A stretch of 64,000 bases of DNA, taken from NCBI GenBank assembly GCA_017558825.1, contig JAFYTO010000011.1, positions 1 through 64,000 of the forward strand, read 5' to 3'. Origin of the DNA: Clostridia bacterium (lineage in GTDB: Bacteria > Bacillota > Clostridia > Christensenellales > Borkfalkiaceae). Position numbers and translations under genes: made by a program. Below are positions 26,547 through 33,328 of this stretch, one piece after another; position 1 is the first letter of the stretch, and every line of letters starts with the position of its first letter. A model generated the notes under the pieces. The model had not been told where the DNA came from, searched no databases, and saw only the letters and a list, made by a program, of their open reading frames with translations.

Positions 26547-27608
26547 TTATTTGTTAAAATCTTGCGGCACTAAACCAAGTTTATTAATTACATCTGAAGC
26601 TTTTGATAGATTTTCAAAAACCTCATTTACACTTTCGTAATTCCATAATTTTATATCAATAGCATGGAGTGGCTCGGATTCATTTTTAATGTCTATCAAT
26701 TGCTTTTCATCAGACACAGCAACAACTGCTTGCACCGCCTTATTGTTAGCCGCCTTTTGTAAATTCAAAATCAAACTATTAATACTTCCCTTTGTTTGAA
26801 CTTCGAAAACATAAATAACTCTACCCATGTTTCCAATATTTACAGACCAAACAGCATCAACCTTTGCACCTTTTGCTACCTGTACTTCAGCCTGAGCATC
26901 AAAACCAAGCATAGTACCAATATTAACAATTTTTTCTATTGTGTCCTTATGTATAAATTCACTTGTTTTATTATCAACCACAACTATTTTCTGCTGCTCT
27001 TGTGGTTTCGTTTCTACGGCATGGTCTGCGACCTCCCACAAGAAATAATCAACCGCTAATAAATTTTCGCACTCAATCCCAGCGTTTATTAATTCATTTT
27101 TTAATTCTTTGACAATCTCACACACTTTAATATAATTTTTGCCAGTATACTGATAATTATAGTGAGGCAACTTGTCATATCCTAAGTAGGATAATGCCTT
27201 TATTACCTGACTATTCATTAAAGCATAATCATCAGGATAAAGATACGCTAAAAGTTCACTCATGCTTGAGGGACCAAAAAATTTACACTCTTTATAAAAT
27301 TTATCCCAACGTTTTTCAATACCTGAAACACCAAATAGAAATTCAGATAATATCTTTAATAGATTTTCATATCCTCCATTACTATTAATCATTTTGCTCA
27401 CTAAATATTTTTTATTCCCATACATATTAGAAGCCCATAATTTGCCTATGTATTCTACAAAATCTTCTTCAGCCATCTTGAATAATTTATCTTTATCATA
27501 GAATTTATAATAGGCTATCCTCTCGGCTCTACTATCAAAAGCTTCCTGATTGTTCTCTTTACAATTCTTATAAAGTTCAATTTCTCTTTTTAATAATTCG
27601 TAATTCAT
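26547..27608 (-). CDS. RM-associated protein with a nuclease-like C-terminal domain
   Basis: A 353-residue soluble protein, 11 bases before the hsdM fusion. The N-terminal two thirds are helical and unrecognised ('FFGPSSMSELLAYLYPDDYA'). The last ~130 residues contain 'KGAKVDAVW' and 'VIYVFEVQTKGSINSLILNL', resembling a PD-(D/E)xK fold in which the last catalytic Lys may be replaced by Gln. It may be an accessory nuclease, sensor or regulator of the RM genes. Nothing in the sequence decides between these. Confidence 0.62.
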   Translation of the reverse strand: MNYELLKREIELYKNCKENNQEAFDSRAERIAYYKFYDKDKLFKMAEEDFVEYIGKLWASNMYGNKKYLVSKMINSNGGYENLLKILSEFLFGVSGIEKRWDKFYKECKFFGPSSMSELLAYLYPDDYALMNSQVIKALSYLGYDKLPHYNYQYTGKNYIKVCEIVKELKNELINAGIECENLLAVDYFLWEVADHAVETKPQEQQKIVVVDNKTSEFIHKDTIEKIVNIGTMLGFDAQAEVQVAKGAKVDAVWSVNIGNMGRVIYVFEVQTKGSINSLILNLQKAANNKAVQAVVAVSDEKQLIDIKNESEPLHAIDIKLWNYESVNEVFENLSKASDVINKLGLVPQDFNK

Positions 27609-27689
27609 AATATCCCCATTTAATGTTTATTTTTAATTGATACTAAATTTTCTATAACAATCACAATATCAGTTAAATTATTATCACTA

Positions 27690-27902
27690 CTACTCTTTAG
27701 CAGGAACGATTTCTACTATTTCGTCCATTGTGCAATTTAAGGCAGTGCAAATCTTGACAAGCACGTCGCTTGATACTGTTGCACCGTCTTTTTTCATCTT
27801 TGCTAAAGTTGCTTGACTTATTCCTGCTTTTATAGCAAGGTCTTTGCTTTTCATTTCTCTATCGATAAGCAATTTAAAGAGTTTTTTATAGCTTGCAGCC
27901 AT
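27690..27902 (-). CDS. Small Xre/Cro-family regulator
   Basis: A 70-residue helix-turn-helix protein ('DLAIKAGISQATLAKMKKDG') typical of the short controllers found upstream of restriction-modification genes. It precedes the nuclease-like gene by 81 bases and has GAGGTG as ribosome binding site. It is closely similar to the 67-residue regulator of unit 3 at 37963: both start 'MA(A/V)SYKKL(F/W)KLLID'. Probable autoregulation and timing of the RM genes. Confidence 0.85.
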   Translation of the reverse strand: MAASYKKLFKLLIDREMKSKDLAIKAGISQATLAKMKKDGATVSSDVLVKICTALNCTMDEIVEIVPAKE

Positions 27903-27969
27903 ATTTTCACCTCATAAAAAATAAATATTTTTGTTAGTTAAATTTTATATGACATTAAGTATTGTTCGA

Positions 27970-28662
27970 TCAACTGTCTTTCCTATGCAATAAATGGTAA
28001 TATTTTTTCTCATCAAGCAAAACACTATCTTCTAATCCGTCATAAGGTGTATCAAAGTTTTGATACCAATATCTTTTATCAAACGCCTTAATGCCAATGA
28101 AGCTAGGATAAGACGCAAATTGACGCCTGATAATATTATTGCTTCTGTACCAAATACGAATTTTAATTTCATCATTATGCTTGACTTTGGCTCCTGCATA
28201 TCTCATATATGTTGTTGTTGGAAAACAATTTGGATTATCAATAAATCTATCTATATCACTTCTAGTCATATCTAGCAATTCAACATTATTATCATAGAAG
28301 TACAAATCTAAAAACTCAACTCTGCTTAGCCCAATATTCCTTAACGTGTACTCAACAAAACATAACTTCCTTTCGAAATCACTTTTACTATATCTTTCAC
28401 CGTATATAGTTGCCATCACATCTATATCAATATCATCTGACGAAATATAACCAGTTTCTAAAAAAGAACATTTTCGATTAACAATTTCAAATTCAGGACG
28501 ATTGTCTATCATTGCTTGTTTTTTATCTTCTTGCCTTTCTTTCATTTGCAGAGATGATTGTTTATTGTTTTGTTTCAAAGTCAGCGCCACACCAAAAAAA
28601 GCAAGTATTCCTGTTATACACGAACTAATAATCGATACAATTAATGTTTGTTCAAATGTCAT
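27970..28662 (-). CDS. Single-span membrane protein of unknown function
   Basis: About 230 residues. One hydrophobic N-terminal segment ('LIVSIISSCITGILAFFGVA') is followed by a charged coil (about 30-55) and a soluble beta-rich domain ('YTLRNIGLSRVEFLDLYFYD'). The start at 28662 is preferred because GAGGTGGG is 4-11 bases upstream; an extension of four codons would place that site inside the gene. It is the first cargo gene of unit 1 and has its own promoter. Membrane-anchored proteins in defence loci often act as effectors or sensors, but nothing specific is visible. Confidence 0.65.
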   Translation of the reverse strand: MTFEQTLIVSIISSCITGILAFFGVALTLKQNNKQSSLQMKERQEDKKQAMIDNRPEFEIVNRKCSFLETGYISSDDIDIDVMATIYGERYSKSDFERKLCFVEYTLRNIGLSRVEFLDLYFYDNNVELLDMTRSDIDRFIDNPNCFPTTTYMRYAGAKVKHNDEIKIRIWYRSNNIIRRQFASYPSFIGIKAFDKRYWYQNFDTPYDGLEDSVLLDEKKYYHLLHRKDS

Positions 28663-28701
28663 TTCCCACCTCATAAAAATAAATATTTTTATATATTTAA
28701 C

Positions 28702-28729
28702 ATTATAGCATTTTTAAAATTAATTTCAA
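28702..28729 (-). promoter_or_regulatory. Promoter of the unit 1 cargo
   Basis: Minus strand: TTGAAA (28724-28729), 16 bp, TATAAT (28702-28707). Confidence 0.7.
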
Positions 28730-28785
28730 GGGCTTTTATAGAATAAATTCAAAGTTCTTTTAATTTTTTATCAAATCGCAAACAA

Positions 28786-28817
28786 AAACGCCATCCAAAA
28801 TACTTTAGATGACGCTT
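28786..28817 (-). terminator. Terminator after the unit 1 tRNA
   Basis: A 10-bp stem with wobble pairs directly follows the CCA end, then TTTTTG on the minus strand. Its sequence differs from the terminators after the other two tRNAs. Confidence 0.65.
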
Positions 28818-28819
28818 GT

Positions 28820-28898
28820 TGGTGCACCTAAGACGATTCGAACGTCCGGCAAACCCAACTTAGAAGGTGGCTGCGTTATCCTATTACGCTACGGAAAG
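28820..28898 (-). pseudogene. Mosaic, probably non-functional tRNA-Arg
   Basis: The 5' half (to the anticodon stem) matches tRNA-a of units 2 and 3, while the 3' half from the anticodon loop onward is that of a different tRNA-Arg with anticodon TCT: its own T-arm GGACG/CGTCT, acceptor strand TAGGTGC, A and CCA. The two acceptor strands (CTTTCCG and TAGGTGC) do not pair and the anticodon stem has two mismatches. The join falls at the anticodon loop (CTTCTAAG instead of CTCCTAAG), which is where the units recombine. Confidence 0.78.
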
Positions 28899-28942
28899 AT
28901 TTTTATATTTTAAAAGTTATTTTACGATACGAAAATACTGAT

Positions 28943-28971
28943 TTTATACTAAAATATTGCACATTTTGCAA
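28943..28971 (-). promoter_or_regulatory. Promoter of the unit 1 mosaic tRNA
   Basis: Minus strand: TTGCAA (28966-28971), 17 bp, TATAAA (28943-28948); the same promoter stands in front of the unit 2 tRNA. Confidence 0.65.
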
Positions 28972-28988
28972 GCAAAATACAATGTAAA

Positions 28989-29019
28989 AATGGTGATAGG
29001 TCTAATGCCTATCACCATT
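28989..29019 (-). terminator. Terminator of tRNA-b, unit 1 copy
   Basis: A perfect 12-bp stem AATGGTGATAGG directly follows the CCA end of the tRNA-b 3' half; it recurs at 32960-32990. Confidence 0.75.
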
Positions 29020-29025
29020 ATTTGG

Positions 29026-29069
29026 TGGTAGTCCCGGCGGGAATCGAACCCACAACGGCCCCTTAGGAG
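29026..29069 (-). repeat. tRNA-Arg(CCT) 3' half and recombination core, unit 1/unit 2 junction
   Basis: Minus strand: core CTCCTAAG (29062-29069), then the anticodon stem strand, T-arm GTGGG/CCCGC, acceptor strand CGGGACT, A and CCA. No 5' half adjoins it. Together with 38527-38557 it would rebuild a well-paired tRNA-Arg(CCT). The 42 bases from the acceptor to the core are identical to the copy at 32997-33040. Confidence 0.85.
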
Positions 29070-29235
29070 TGCCAACTTTTTATAAACTTTCTATAAAAAG
29101 TGTTACGTTTCGTTAATTTCGGTGCGTTTTTATTAAAAATGTGAGTTTTTTATATTAAAAATATCTTTTTTCGTTACATAACTTTCGTATTGTTAAGTAA
29201 CTTTTAAACTAAATTTATACCGATTTTATACCAAT
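29070..29235 (-). repeat. Conserved non-coding unit end, copy in unit 2
   Basis: Roughly three quarters identical by eye to 33041-33207 of unit 3, AT-rich and without an ORF. It contains a 10-bp inverted repeat (GTTACATAAC at 29173-29182, GTTAAGTAAC at 29192-29201) at the same spacing as the one in unit 3 although the sequences differ. A binding site or arm site for a recombinase is a reasonable guess. Confidence 0.65.
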
Positions 29236-29251
29236 TTTGCAATTCAACAAA

Positions 29252-29291
29252 AACAATAGGAAGATTCCCATATTGGACATCTTCCTGTTTT
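29252..29291 (-). terminator. Terminator of the unit 2 cargo
   Basis: The inverted repeat AGGAAGAT/ATCTTCCT is followed on the minus strand by ATTGTTTTTG. It is about 100 bases beyond the TIR gene; nothing else is seen in that gap. Confidence 0.6.
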
Positions 29292-29389
29292 TGTAGAAAT
29301 ATGTTATTTCTTTTTCATCGCTTGTTTTATATCATTTACAAAAAAAGCTAACAAATTATCTTTATGAACTTTCTTTAACCCTAAATTTT

Positions 29390-30169
29390 TTAAGCTTTTT
29401 TAGAAATTATCAACTCTGCGATTTCTTCTGCTATTTCTTCAATAGTATTAGTTGCAGTATTTCTTGCTACTTTATCCGCTAATGATGGACTATAATTAAT
29501 AACCTCTTGTTTGGTTATTTCGTGCCAAATTGGTAAAAGTTGTTGTTCTCCCGTTAAACTTCTAGTTATAAGCCCATCTAACTCATAATTTGTCCAACCT
29601 TTACTAATGAAATTTTTAGAAATTACAACTACACCAAAGTTGCTGTGAGCAAGACCATTGTCTATTTTTCTTCTAAGACTATCGCCGATTTTTAATTCAA
29701 ATTCATCATACCATACTGAAATCCCCAATTCAACTAATGCGTTTGCAAGTGGACGAGCTACACTATCTTTATCCTCCGACGCATGAGAAATAAACACATC
29801 ATATCCTTTAAGGCTATCATTATTCTCTAGAGCATTTTCACTGTAATTCCCTAAATATAATGAAGAAATATCTTTCAACGAAGGTTGTTTTATGGGTTTT
29901 AATAATCCTGGCAACAAATTAATAGACGCGCTTACTTTTCCAGCGTATCCACCTAAATCAACCGTAACATACCAATGCCCCGAACTAGGCACTTGTAGTC
30001 TGACAGGAGTTTTTGTGGCTAATCCACCATAATAGGTATGTCTCCTTCCATTCTTATAGGCACTATAATTACTGCTAGTCATTAACTTAACATTGGCTTG
30101 TCCATTCAAACGAACTTCTACTATTTCACCGCCATGCAAACTACCCAAATCTTTATATAAATAATTCAT
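29390..30169 (-). CDS. DUF1883-TIR domain protein
   Basis: 259 residues. Residues ~1-88 match my recollection of DUF1883 ('MNYLYKDLGSLHGGEIVEVR', 'SSGHWYVTVDLGGYAGKV'). Residues ~125-255 form a TIR domain: 'YDVFISHASEDKDSVARPLA', 'SVWYDEFELKIGDSLRRKID', 'NFGVVVISKNFISKGWTNYEL', with the glutamate of 'WTNYEL' at the expected NADase position. TIR domains in bacterial immunity consume NAD+ or make signalling nucleotides. It is the last gene of unit 2, 14 bases after the deoxyribosyltransferase-like gene. Antiviral effector role inferred. Confidence 0.88.
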   Translation of the reverse strand: MNYLYKDLGSLHGGEIVEVRLNGQANVKLMTSSNYSAYKNGRRHTYYGGLATKTPVRLQVPSSGHWYVTVDLGGYAGKVSASINLLPGLLKPIKQPSLKDISSLYLGNYSENALENNDSLKGYDVFISHASEDKDSVARPLANALVELGISVWYDEFELKIGDSLRRKIDNGLAHSNFGVVVISKNFISKGWTNYELDGLITRSLTGEQQLLPIWHEITKQEVINYSPSLADKVARNTATNTIEEIAEEIAELIISKKA

Positions 30170-30183
30170 TCTTTTCTCCTTTG

Positions 30184-31200
30184 TTATTTTATGGTTGCCT
30201 CTATTCTTTTCCTTAATTTTTCAGGGATTTCATCTATAGAATCATAGAAAATAGTGTTTACTTGAGCCACGTCAAAATGCAACCCGCTTTTAAGTTCTTT
30301 CTTATCGCAAATATGTATAACTTCTTTCCCTAAACCTAAAGCATAACCTGCTTCGTAATATGCGCCGTTGTTGTGATGAGAGAGTTCTGCTATAACAAAT
30401 CTACTATTACGAATTTCATAAAGCATTTCGGGAACAATTTGATTATTATGTTCAATTTCATCCATTATGCGAACATTATATCCTTTCAACCCTTCTTTAA
30501 TTTTTTCACGAAGTTCTTTAGTCCCTTCGCCAAAACTCATAGCTATAAAAACATTTTTATTACTACTTTGATTTTTTTGAAGTTCTTCAATACGTGCCAA
30601 GCCTTTGGGCTTTAGCGCAATTGTTGACTTATGTCCCCAAGTTAAAGGAGGGACATAAGCGGACGTAGAATAGCTTATATATTCGCTCTCTTTTAGATAC
30701 TTAATATAATAATCTATTTGCTCAAAATATTTTTTAGCTATAGAATCAGAAGGAGTATTTTTTGGAGAACAAACAAAAAATATATCTTTTAAATCGATAT
30801 AATTATAAACTCTATTGTGTCCAATATAATCGATTTGATTGTATAATTTCAATAAAATTAAATCTACCTTTTCTGCAAATGTTTTTGGGTACCACGATTC
30901 AACTAATTCAGGCGAAACATTATATACATTTATAAAATTATCAGATATATGAGCATTATAATATTCTCCATCACAAATAACAGGACGTAAATTTGATTTA
31001 TGATAGAATAAATAACTTCTTAAATGTTCAATGTTATATAAATGGCTTAACTCTTGAGGATAATATTTCAATGGGTCTGGAATAAAAAACTGTCCACACT
31101 CTTCGCAGGAACAATAAAGAAATGGGGCGTTTTCATATGATAGGTTTTGTTTTATATTTGCCTTATTACACAAAAAACAATTATTATCGTTTAAATTCAT
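30184..31200 (-). CDS. Nucleoside 2-deoxyribosyltransferase-like protein with N-terminal zinc finger
   Basis: 338 residues. The N-terminus has two Cys pairs ('CFLCNK', 'CSCEECGQFF') that should bind zinc. The middle is unrecognised. From about residue 215 comes a Rossmann-type domain 'KNVFIAMSFGEGTKELREKI', 'NSRFVIAELSHHNNGAYYEA', 'GYALGLGKEVIHICDKKEL', which I recognise as the NDT/TIR-like fold used in several immune systems as a nucleotide-cleaving or sensing part. It lies directly before the TIR gene and 8 bases after a small gene, so the three are one operon. Confidence 0.75.
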   Translation of the reverse strand: MNLNDNNCFLCNKANIKQNLSYENAPFLYCSCEECGQFFIPDPLKYYPQELSHLYNIEHLRSYLFYHKSNLRPVICDGEYYNAHISDNFINVYNVSPELVESWYPKTFAEKVDLILLKLYNQIDYIGHNRVYNYIDLKDIFFVCSPKNTPSDSIAKKYFEQIDYYIKYLKESEYISYSTSAYVPPLTWGHKSTIALKPKGLARIEELQKNQSSNKNVFIAMSFGEGTKELREKIKEGLKGYNVRIMDEIEHNNQIVPEMLYEIRNSRFVIAELSHHNNGAYYEAGYALGLGKEVIHICDKKELKSGLHFDVAQVNTIFYDSIDEIPEKLRKRIEATIK

Positions 31201-31208
31201 ATCCTTTT

Positions 31209-31553
31209 TTACTCCATAGGTTTATTCATTTGTTGAATAGAGTTAATCTCTTCTTGCTTTAAGTGTTGAGATAAATCATATCCTTTTTGTAGTAACATAG
31301 TAAAACCTTTCGTTCTTAAAAAGTTTTCTGCGTTTTGATAAGCCGCATCATAACTAATGGGTTGTTCTTTGTTTTTACTATTCCACTCTAAAGTTTCTAT
31401 GAAATATTTTAATGTTAAATTTCTTATATGATTAATCATTAAATCATATTGACGAGTTGAATAGTAATAACGCAGTTTTTGAACTTCTTCAATTAAATCG
31501 TAAACGTCTTTTACATTTTTATAATTACTCAATATATCTAAATAATCGTTCAT
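31209..31553 (-). CDS. Small helical protein of unit 2
   Basis: About 114 residues, charged and predicted helical ('VKDVYDLIEEVQKLRYYYST'), with no known domain. The ATG at 31553 follows AAGGTG at good spacing; a GTG two codons earlier is also possible. It ends 8 bases before the deoxyribosyltransferase-like gene. It may be a subunit or regulator of the NDT-TIR pair. Confidence 0.65.
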   Translation of the reverse strand: MNDYLDILSNYKNVKDVYDLIEEVQKLRYYYSTRQYDLMINHIRNLTLKYFIETLEWNSKNKEQPISYDAAYQNAENFLRTKGFTMLLQKGYDLSQHLKQEEINSIQQMNKPME

Positions 31554-31578
31554 TTTCACACCTTTTATTCTTTTTCAA

Positions 31579-32658
31579 TTATAAATATTTTTTAATAATC
31601 TCTTTAACGATAGTTAAAACTATACCTACTACAAAAACAATCCCTAAACACGTAAAATAGTTAAATGAGGGAGAACACCCACTAGCACTCGTAGACAAAT
31701 CTATATTATCAGGGTCAAACACTGTTATTTTGTCCGAATTTATCTTTCCAGAATCGACCCATTCAATATAATTTTCCTCCAAAACATAATATGTTTTTAC
31801 TCCAGTTAAATTCGCACATGGGGGTTTTTGTGTATAACAATACAAAACAACACTGCAACTTTGAAAAGCACTGTTATCAATTGTCTCAATCGACTTTCCT
31901 ATAACAACTTTTTCTATTTTCATTTCTTCATAATAACTATAAGGGCTAAAAACATAAGCTCCAATATATTTCAATGAATTTGGAAAAACAATTACTTTTA
32001 AATTGTAGCAAGCAGAAAAAGCAAAACTGTTTATTTTTTCCAAACCTTCACTAATATCAACTCTATTTAATTTTTCACAGAATTTAAACGCACTATCCTG
32101 AATAACTCTTAAACTACTTGGCAAAGAAATCGTTTCAATATCAGAGCCTAAAAACGCTCCTTCGCCTATCTCGACAACCCCGTCTTCTACAAAAACATGT
32201 TTTATATTTGCATTTCTAAAAGAATAGTTTGGTATAATACCCAACTCTCCATTTATTTTTATAGCGTTTGCGGTTGTTTTTGTAAAGAAATATCTACTAA
32301 TAGTTTTTATTGTGCAAGGCAATACAATTGTTTTTACATCGCAAATAAAACTTGTTTCATCTAAATCAGAAAAATCAAATGAACTAGAATTTAACTCAGC
32401 ATTTTTTAACCCTACCACATATTTCCCCTCAATTTGCTCAGGTATATGCAATTCCTTTAATTCTCTACCATACTTCGTTAAACCTGTTATATAAATCTCA
32501 TTATCATTTATTTGATAATAAAAAGCTTCTGCATTTGTTTCTGGTATATTAAAATCAAAATTCGAATCGTTCTCAGAACAACCACCTAAAAATAAAGAAT
32601 TAAACAAAACAAGGGGAGCAAACATTAATATTAATAAATTTTTAATTATATTTTTCAT
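31579..32658 (-). CDS. Leucine-rich-repeat (BspA-like) lipoprotein with C-terminal membrane anchor
   Basis: About 359 residues: signal segment 'NLLILMFAPLVLFNSLFLGG' with lipobox 'LGGC', then LRR_5-type repeats ('VVEIGEGAFLGSDIETISLP', 'VIQDSAFKFCEKLNRVDI', 'KINSFAFSACYNLKVIVF'), and a C-terminal hydrophobic segment 'FTCLGIVFVVGIVLTIVKEI' followed by lysines. The in-frame extension up to 32718 is rejected because it covers the promoter. A surface LRR protein as first gene of a TIR-containing unit is unusual; it could be a receptor-like part or an unrelated passenger. Confidence 0.75.
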   Translation of the reverse strand: MKNIIKNLLILMFAPLVLFNSLFLGGCSENDSNFDFNIPETNAEAFYYQINDNEIYITGLTKYGRELKELHIPEQIEGKYVVGLKNAELNSSSFDFSDLDETSFICDVKTIVLPCTIKTISRYFFTKTTANAIKINGELGIIPNYSFRNANIKHVFVEDGVVEIGEGAFLGSDIETISLPSSLRVIQDSAFKFCEKLNRVDISEGLEKINSFAFSACYNLKVIVFPNSLKYIGAYVFSPYSYYEEMKIEKVVIGKSIETIDNSAFQSCSVVLYCYTQKPPCANLTGVKTYYVLEENYIEWVDSGKINSDKITVFDPDNIDLSTSASGCSPSFNYFTCLGIVFVVGIVLTIVKEIIKKYL

Positions 32659-32689
32659 ACGACTTTTCCCATATTTTATAATTAAACTA

Positions 32690-32718
32690 ATTATACCATT
32701 TTTCAACAATAATTGCAA
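32690..32718 (-). promoter_or_regulatory. Sigma-A promoter of the unit 2 cargo
   Basis: Minus strand: TTGCAA (32713-32718), 17 bp, TATAAT (32690-32695). It rules out the longer reading of the LRR lipoprotein gene. Confidence 0.75.
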
Positions 32719-32756
32719 TCCGTTATTATACGCAAATAAAAAGTTTTAAATATTAA

Positions 32757-32793
32757 TAAAACCAGCCTTTTCGAACTGAAAAAGGCTGGTTTT
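32757..32793 (-). terminator. Terminator after the unit 2 tRNA-Arg
   Basis: A strong stem AAAACCAGCC(TTTT) directly after the encoded CCA. Its sequence is unrelated to the matching terminators of units 1 and 3. Confidence 0.85.
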
Positions 32794-32869
32794 TGGTCTT
32801 CCCGTCGGGACTCGAACCCAAATCGGTCGCTTAGGAGGTGACTGCGTTATCCCGTTACGCTACGGAAAG
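32794..32869 (-). tRNA. tRNA-Arg(CCT), unit 2 copy of tRNA-a
   Basis: 76 nucleotides including CCA. Acceptor CTTTCCG/CGGGAAG, D-stem GCGT/ACGC, T-stem TTGGG/CCCGA and anticodon CCT are all present. The anticodon stem has one A-C mismatch (GTCAC against GCGAC) exactly at the junction of the two halves, whereas the copy at 38305-38380 is perfect. It may still work, or be a recombination scar. Promoter 32915-32943, own terminator. Confidence 0.82.
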
Positions 32870-32914
32870 ATTTTTATATTTTAAAAGTTATTTTACGATA
32901 CGAAAAATGCCGAT

Positions 32915-32943
32915 TTTATACCAAAATATTGCACATTTTGCAA
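32915..32943 (-). promoter_or_regulatory. Promoter of the unit 2 tRNA-Arg
   Basis: Minus strand: TTGCAA (32938-32943), 17 bp, TATAAA (32915-32920), giving a leader of about 40 bases. Confidence 0.65.
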
Positions 32944-32959
32944 GCAAAATACAATGTAA

Positions 32960-32990
32960 AATGGTGATAGGTCTAATTCCTATCACCATT
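32960..32990 (-). terminator. Terminator of tRNA-b, unit 2 copy
   Basis: The 12-bp stem AATGGTGATAGG/CCTATCACCATT, same as at 28989-29019 apart from a loop base. Confidence 0.75.
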
Positions 32991-32996
32991 ATTTGG

Positions 32997-33040
32997 TGGT
33001 AGTCCCGGCGGGAATCGAACCCACAACGGCCCCTTAGGAG
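32997..33040 (-). repeat. tRNA-Arg(CCT) 3' half and recombination core, unit 2/unit 3 junction
   Basis: Core CTCCTAAG at 33033-33040 followed on the minus strand by an intact T-arm, acceptor strand CGGGACT, A and CCA. The anticodon stem strand GGGGC is the perfect partner of GCCCC in the orphan 5' half at 38527-38531. Confidence 0.85.
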
Positions 33041-33207
33041 TGCTAACTTTTTGTAAAAGTTCTATAAAAAACGTTAAGTCTAGTTAATTTCGGTGCATTT
33101 TTGTTAAAAATGTGAGTGTTTTAATATTAAAAACCTTAAATATCTTGCGTAATTTTTGTATTGTTACGCAACTTTTAAACTAAATTTATACCGATTTTAT
33201 ACCAGTT
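33041..33207 (-). repeat. Conserved non-coding unit end, copy in unit 3
   Basis: Counterpart of 29070-29235. It contains the 8-bp inverted repeat TTGCGTAA (33145-33152) / TTACGCAA (33164-33171). The last part, including 'AACTTTTAAACTAAATTTAT', is almost identical in the two units. Confidence 0.65.
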
Positions 33208-33288
33208 TTGCAATCCCTAAAATTTAACAATAGAACCTCCTATTTTTAATGTTAATAACTTACCATATACACCATCAACATATAATAT

Positions 33289-33316
33289 AAAAGAACCCGC
33301 AATAATTAACGGGTTC
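33289..33316 (-). terminator. Terminator of the unit 3 cargo
   Basis: GAACCCG/CGGGTTC, followed on the minus strand by TTTTATATT, 12 bases after the stop of the DUF262 gene. Confidence 0.75.
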
Positions 33317-33328
33317 CTCTCTAAAAAT

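Larger units (their letters stand above)
14408..29069 (-). mobile_element. tRNA-Arg-bounded defence unit 1
   Basis: This unit lies between the CTCCTAAG core at 29062-29069 and the boundary fragment at 14365-14407. In minus-strand order it has the tRNA-b 3' half, a terminator, a promoter, a mosaic tRNA-Arg, a terminator and nine cargo genes in the same direction. The end at 14408-14520 carries inverted repeats (CGAATA/TATTCG at 14449-14463; CACGAAA/TTTCGTG at 14492-14506). It contains no recombinase gene. Boundaries are inferred from the repeated tRNA halves. Confidence 0.7.
29070..33040 (-). mobile_element. tRNA-Arg-bounded defence unit 2
   Basis: The unit spans from the core at 33033-33040 to the core at 29062-29069. 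Minus-strand order: tRNA-b 3' half, terminator, promoter, tRNA-a, terminator, four cargo genes, terminator, then about 165 bases of conserved non-coding end (29070-29235). It has the same architecture as units 1 and 3 with different cargo and no recombinase. Confidence 0.75.

Noticed and set aside
29390..31200. Calling unit 2 a Thoeris system
   Set aside because: A TIR gene is present, but no ThsA with SIR2 or SLOG domain; the partner is an NDT-like protein.
31579..32718. Long reading of the LRR lipoprotein from 32718
   Set aside because: The first 20 codons cover the promoter at 32690-32718; the lipoprotein signal begins at 32658.
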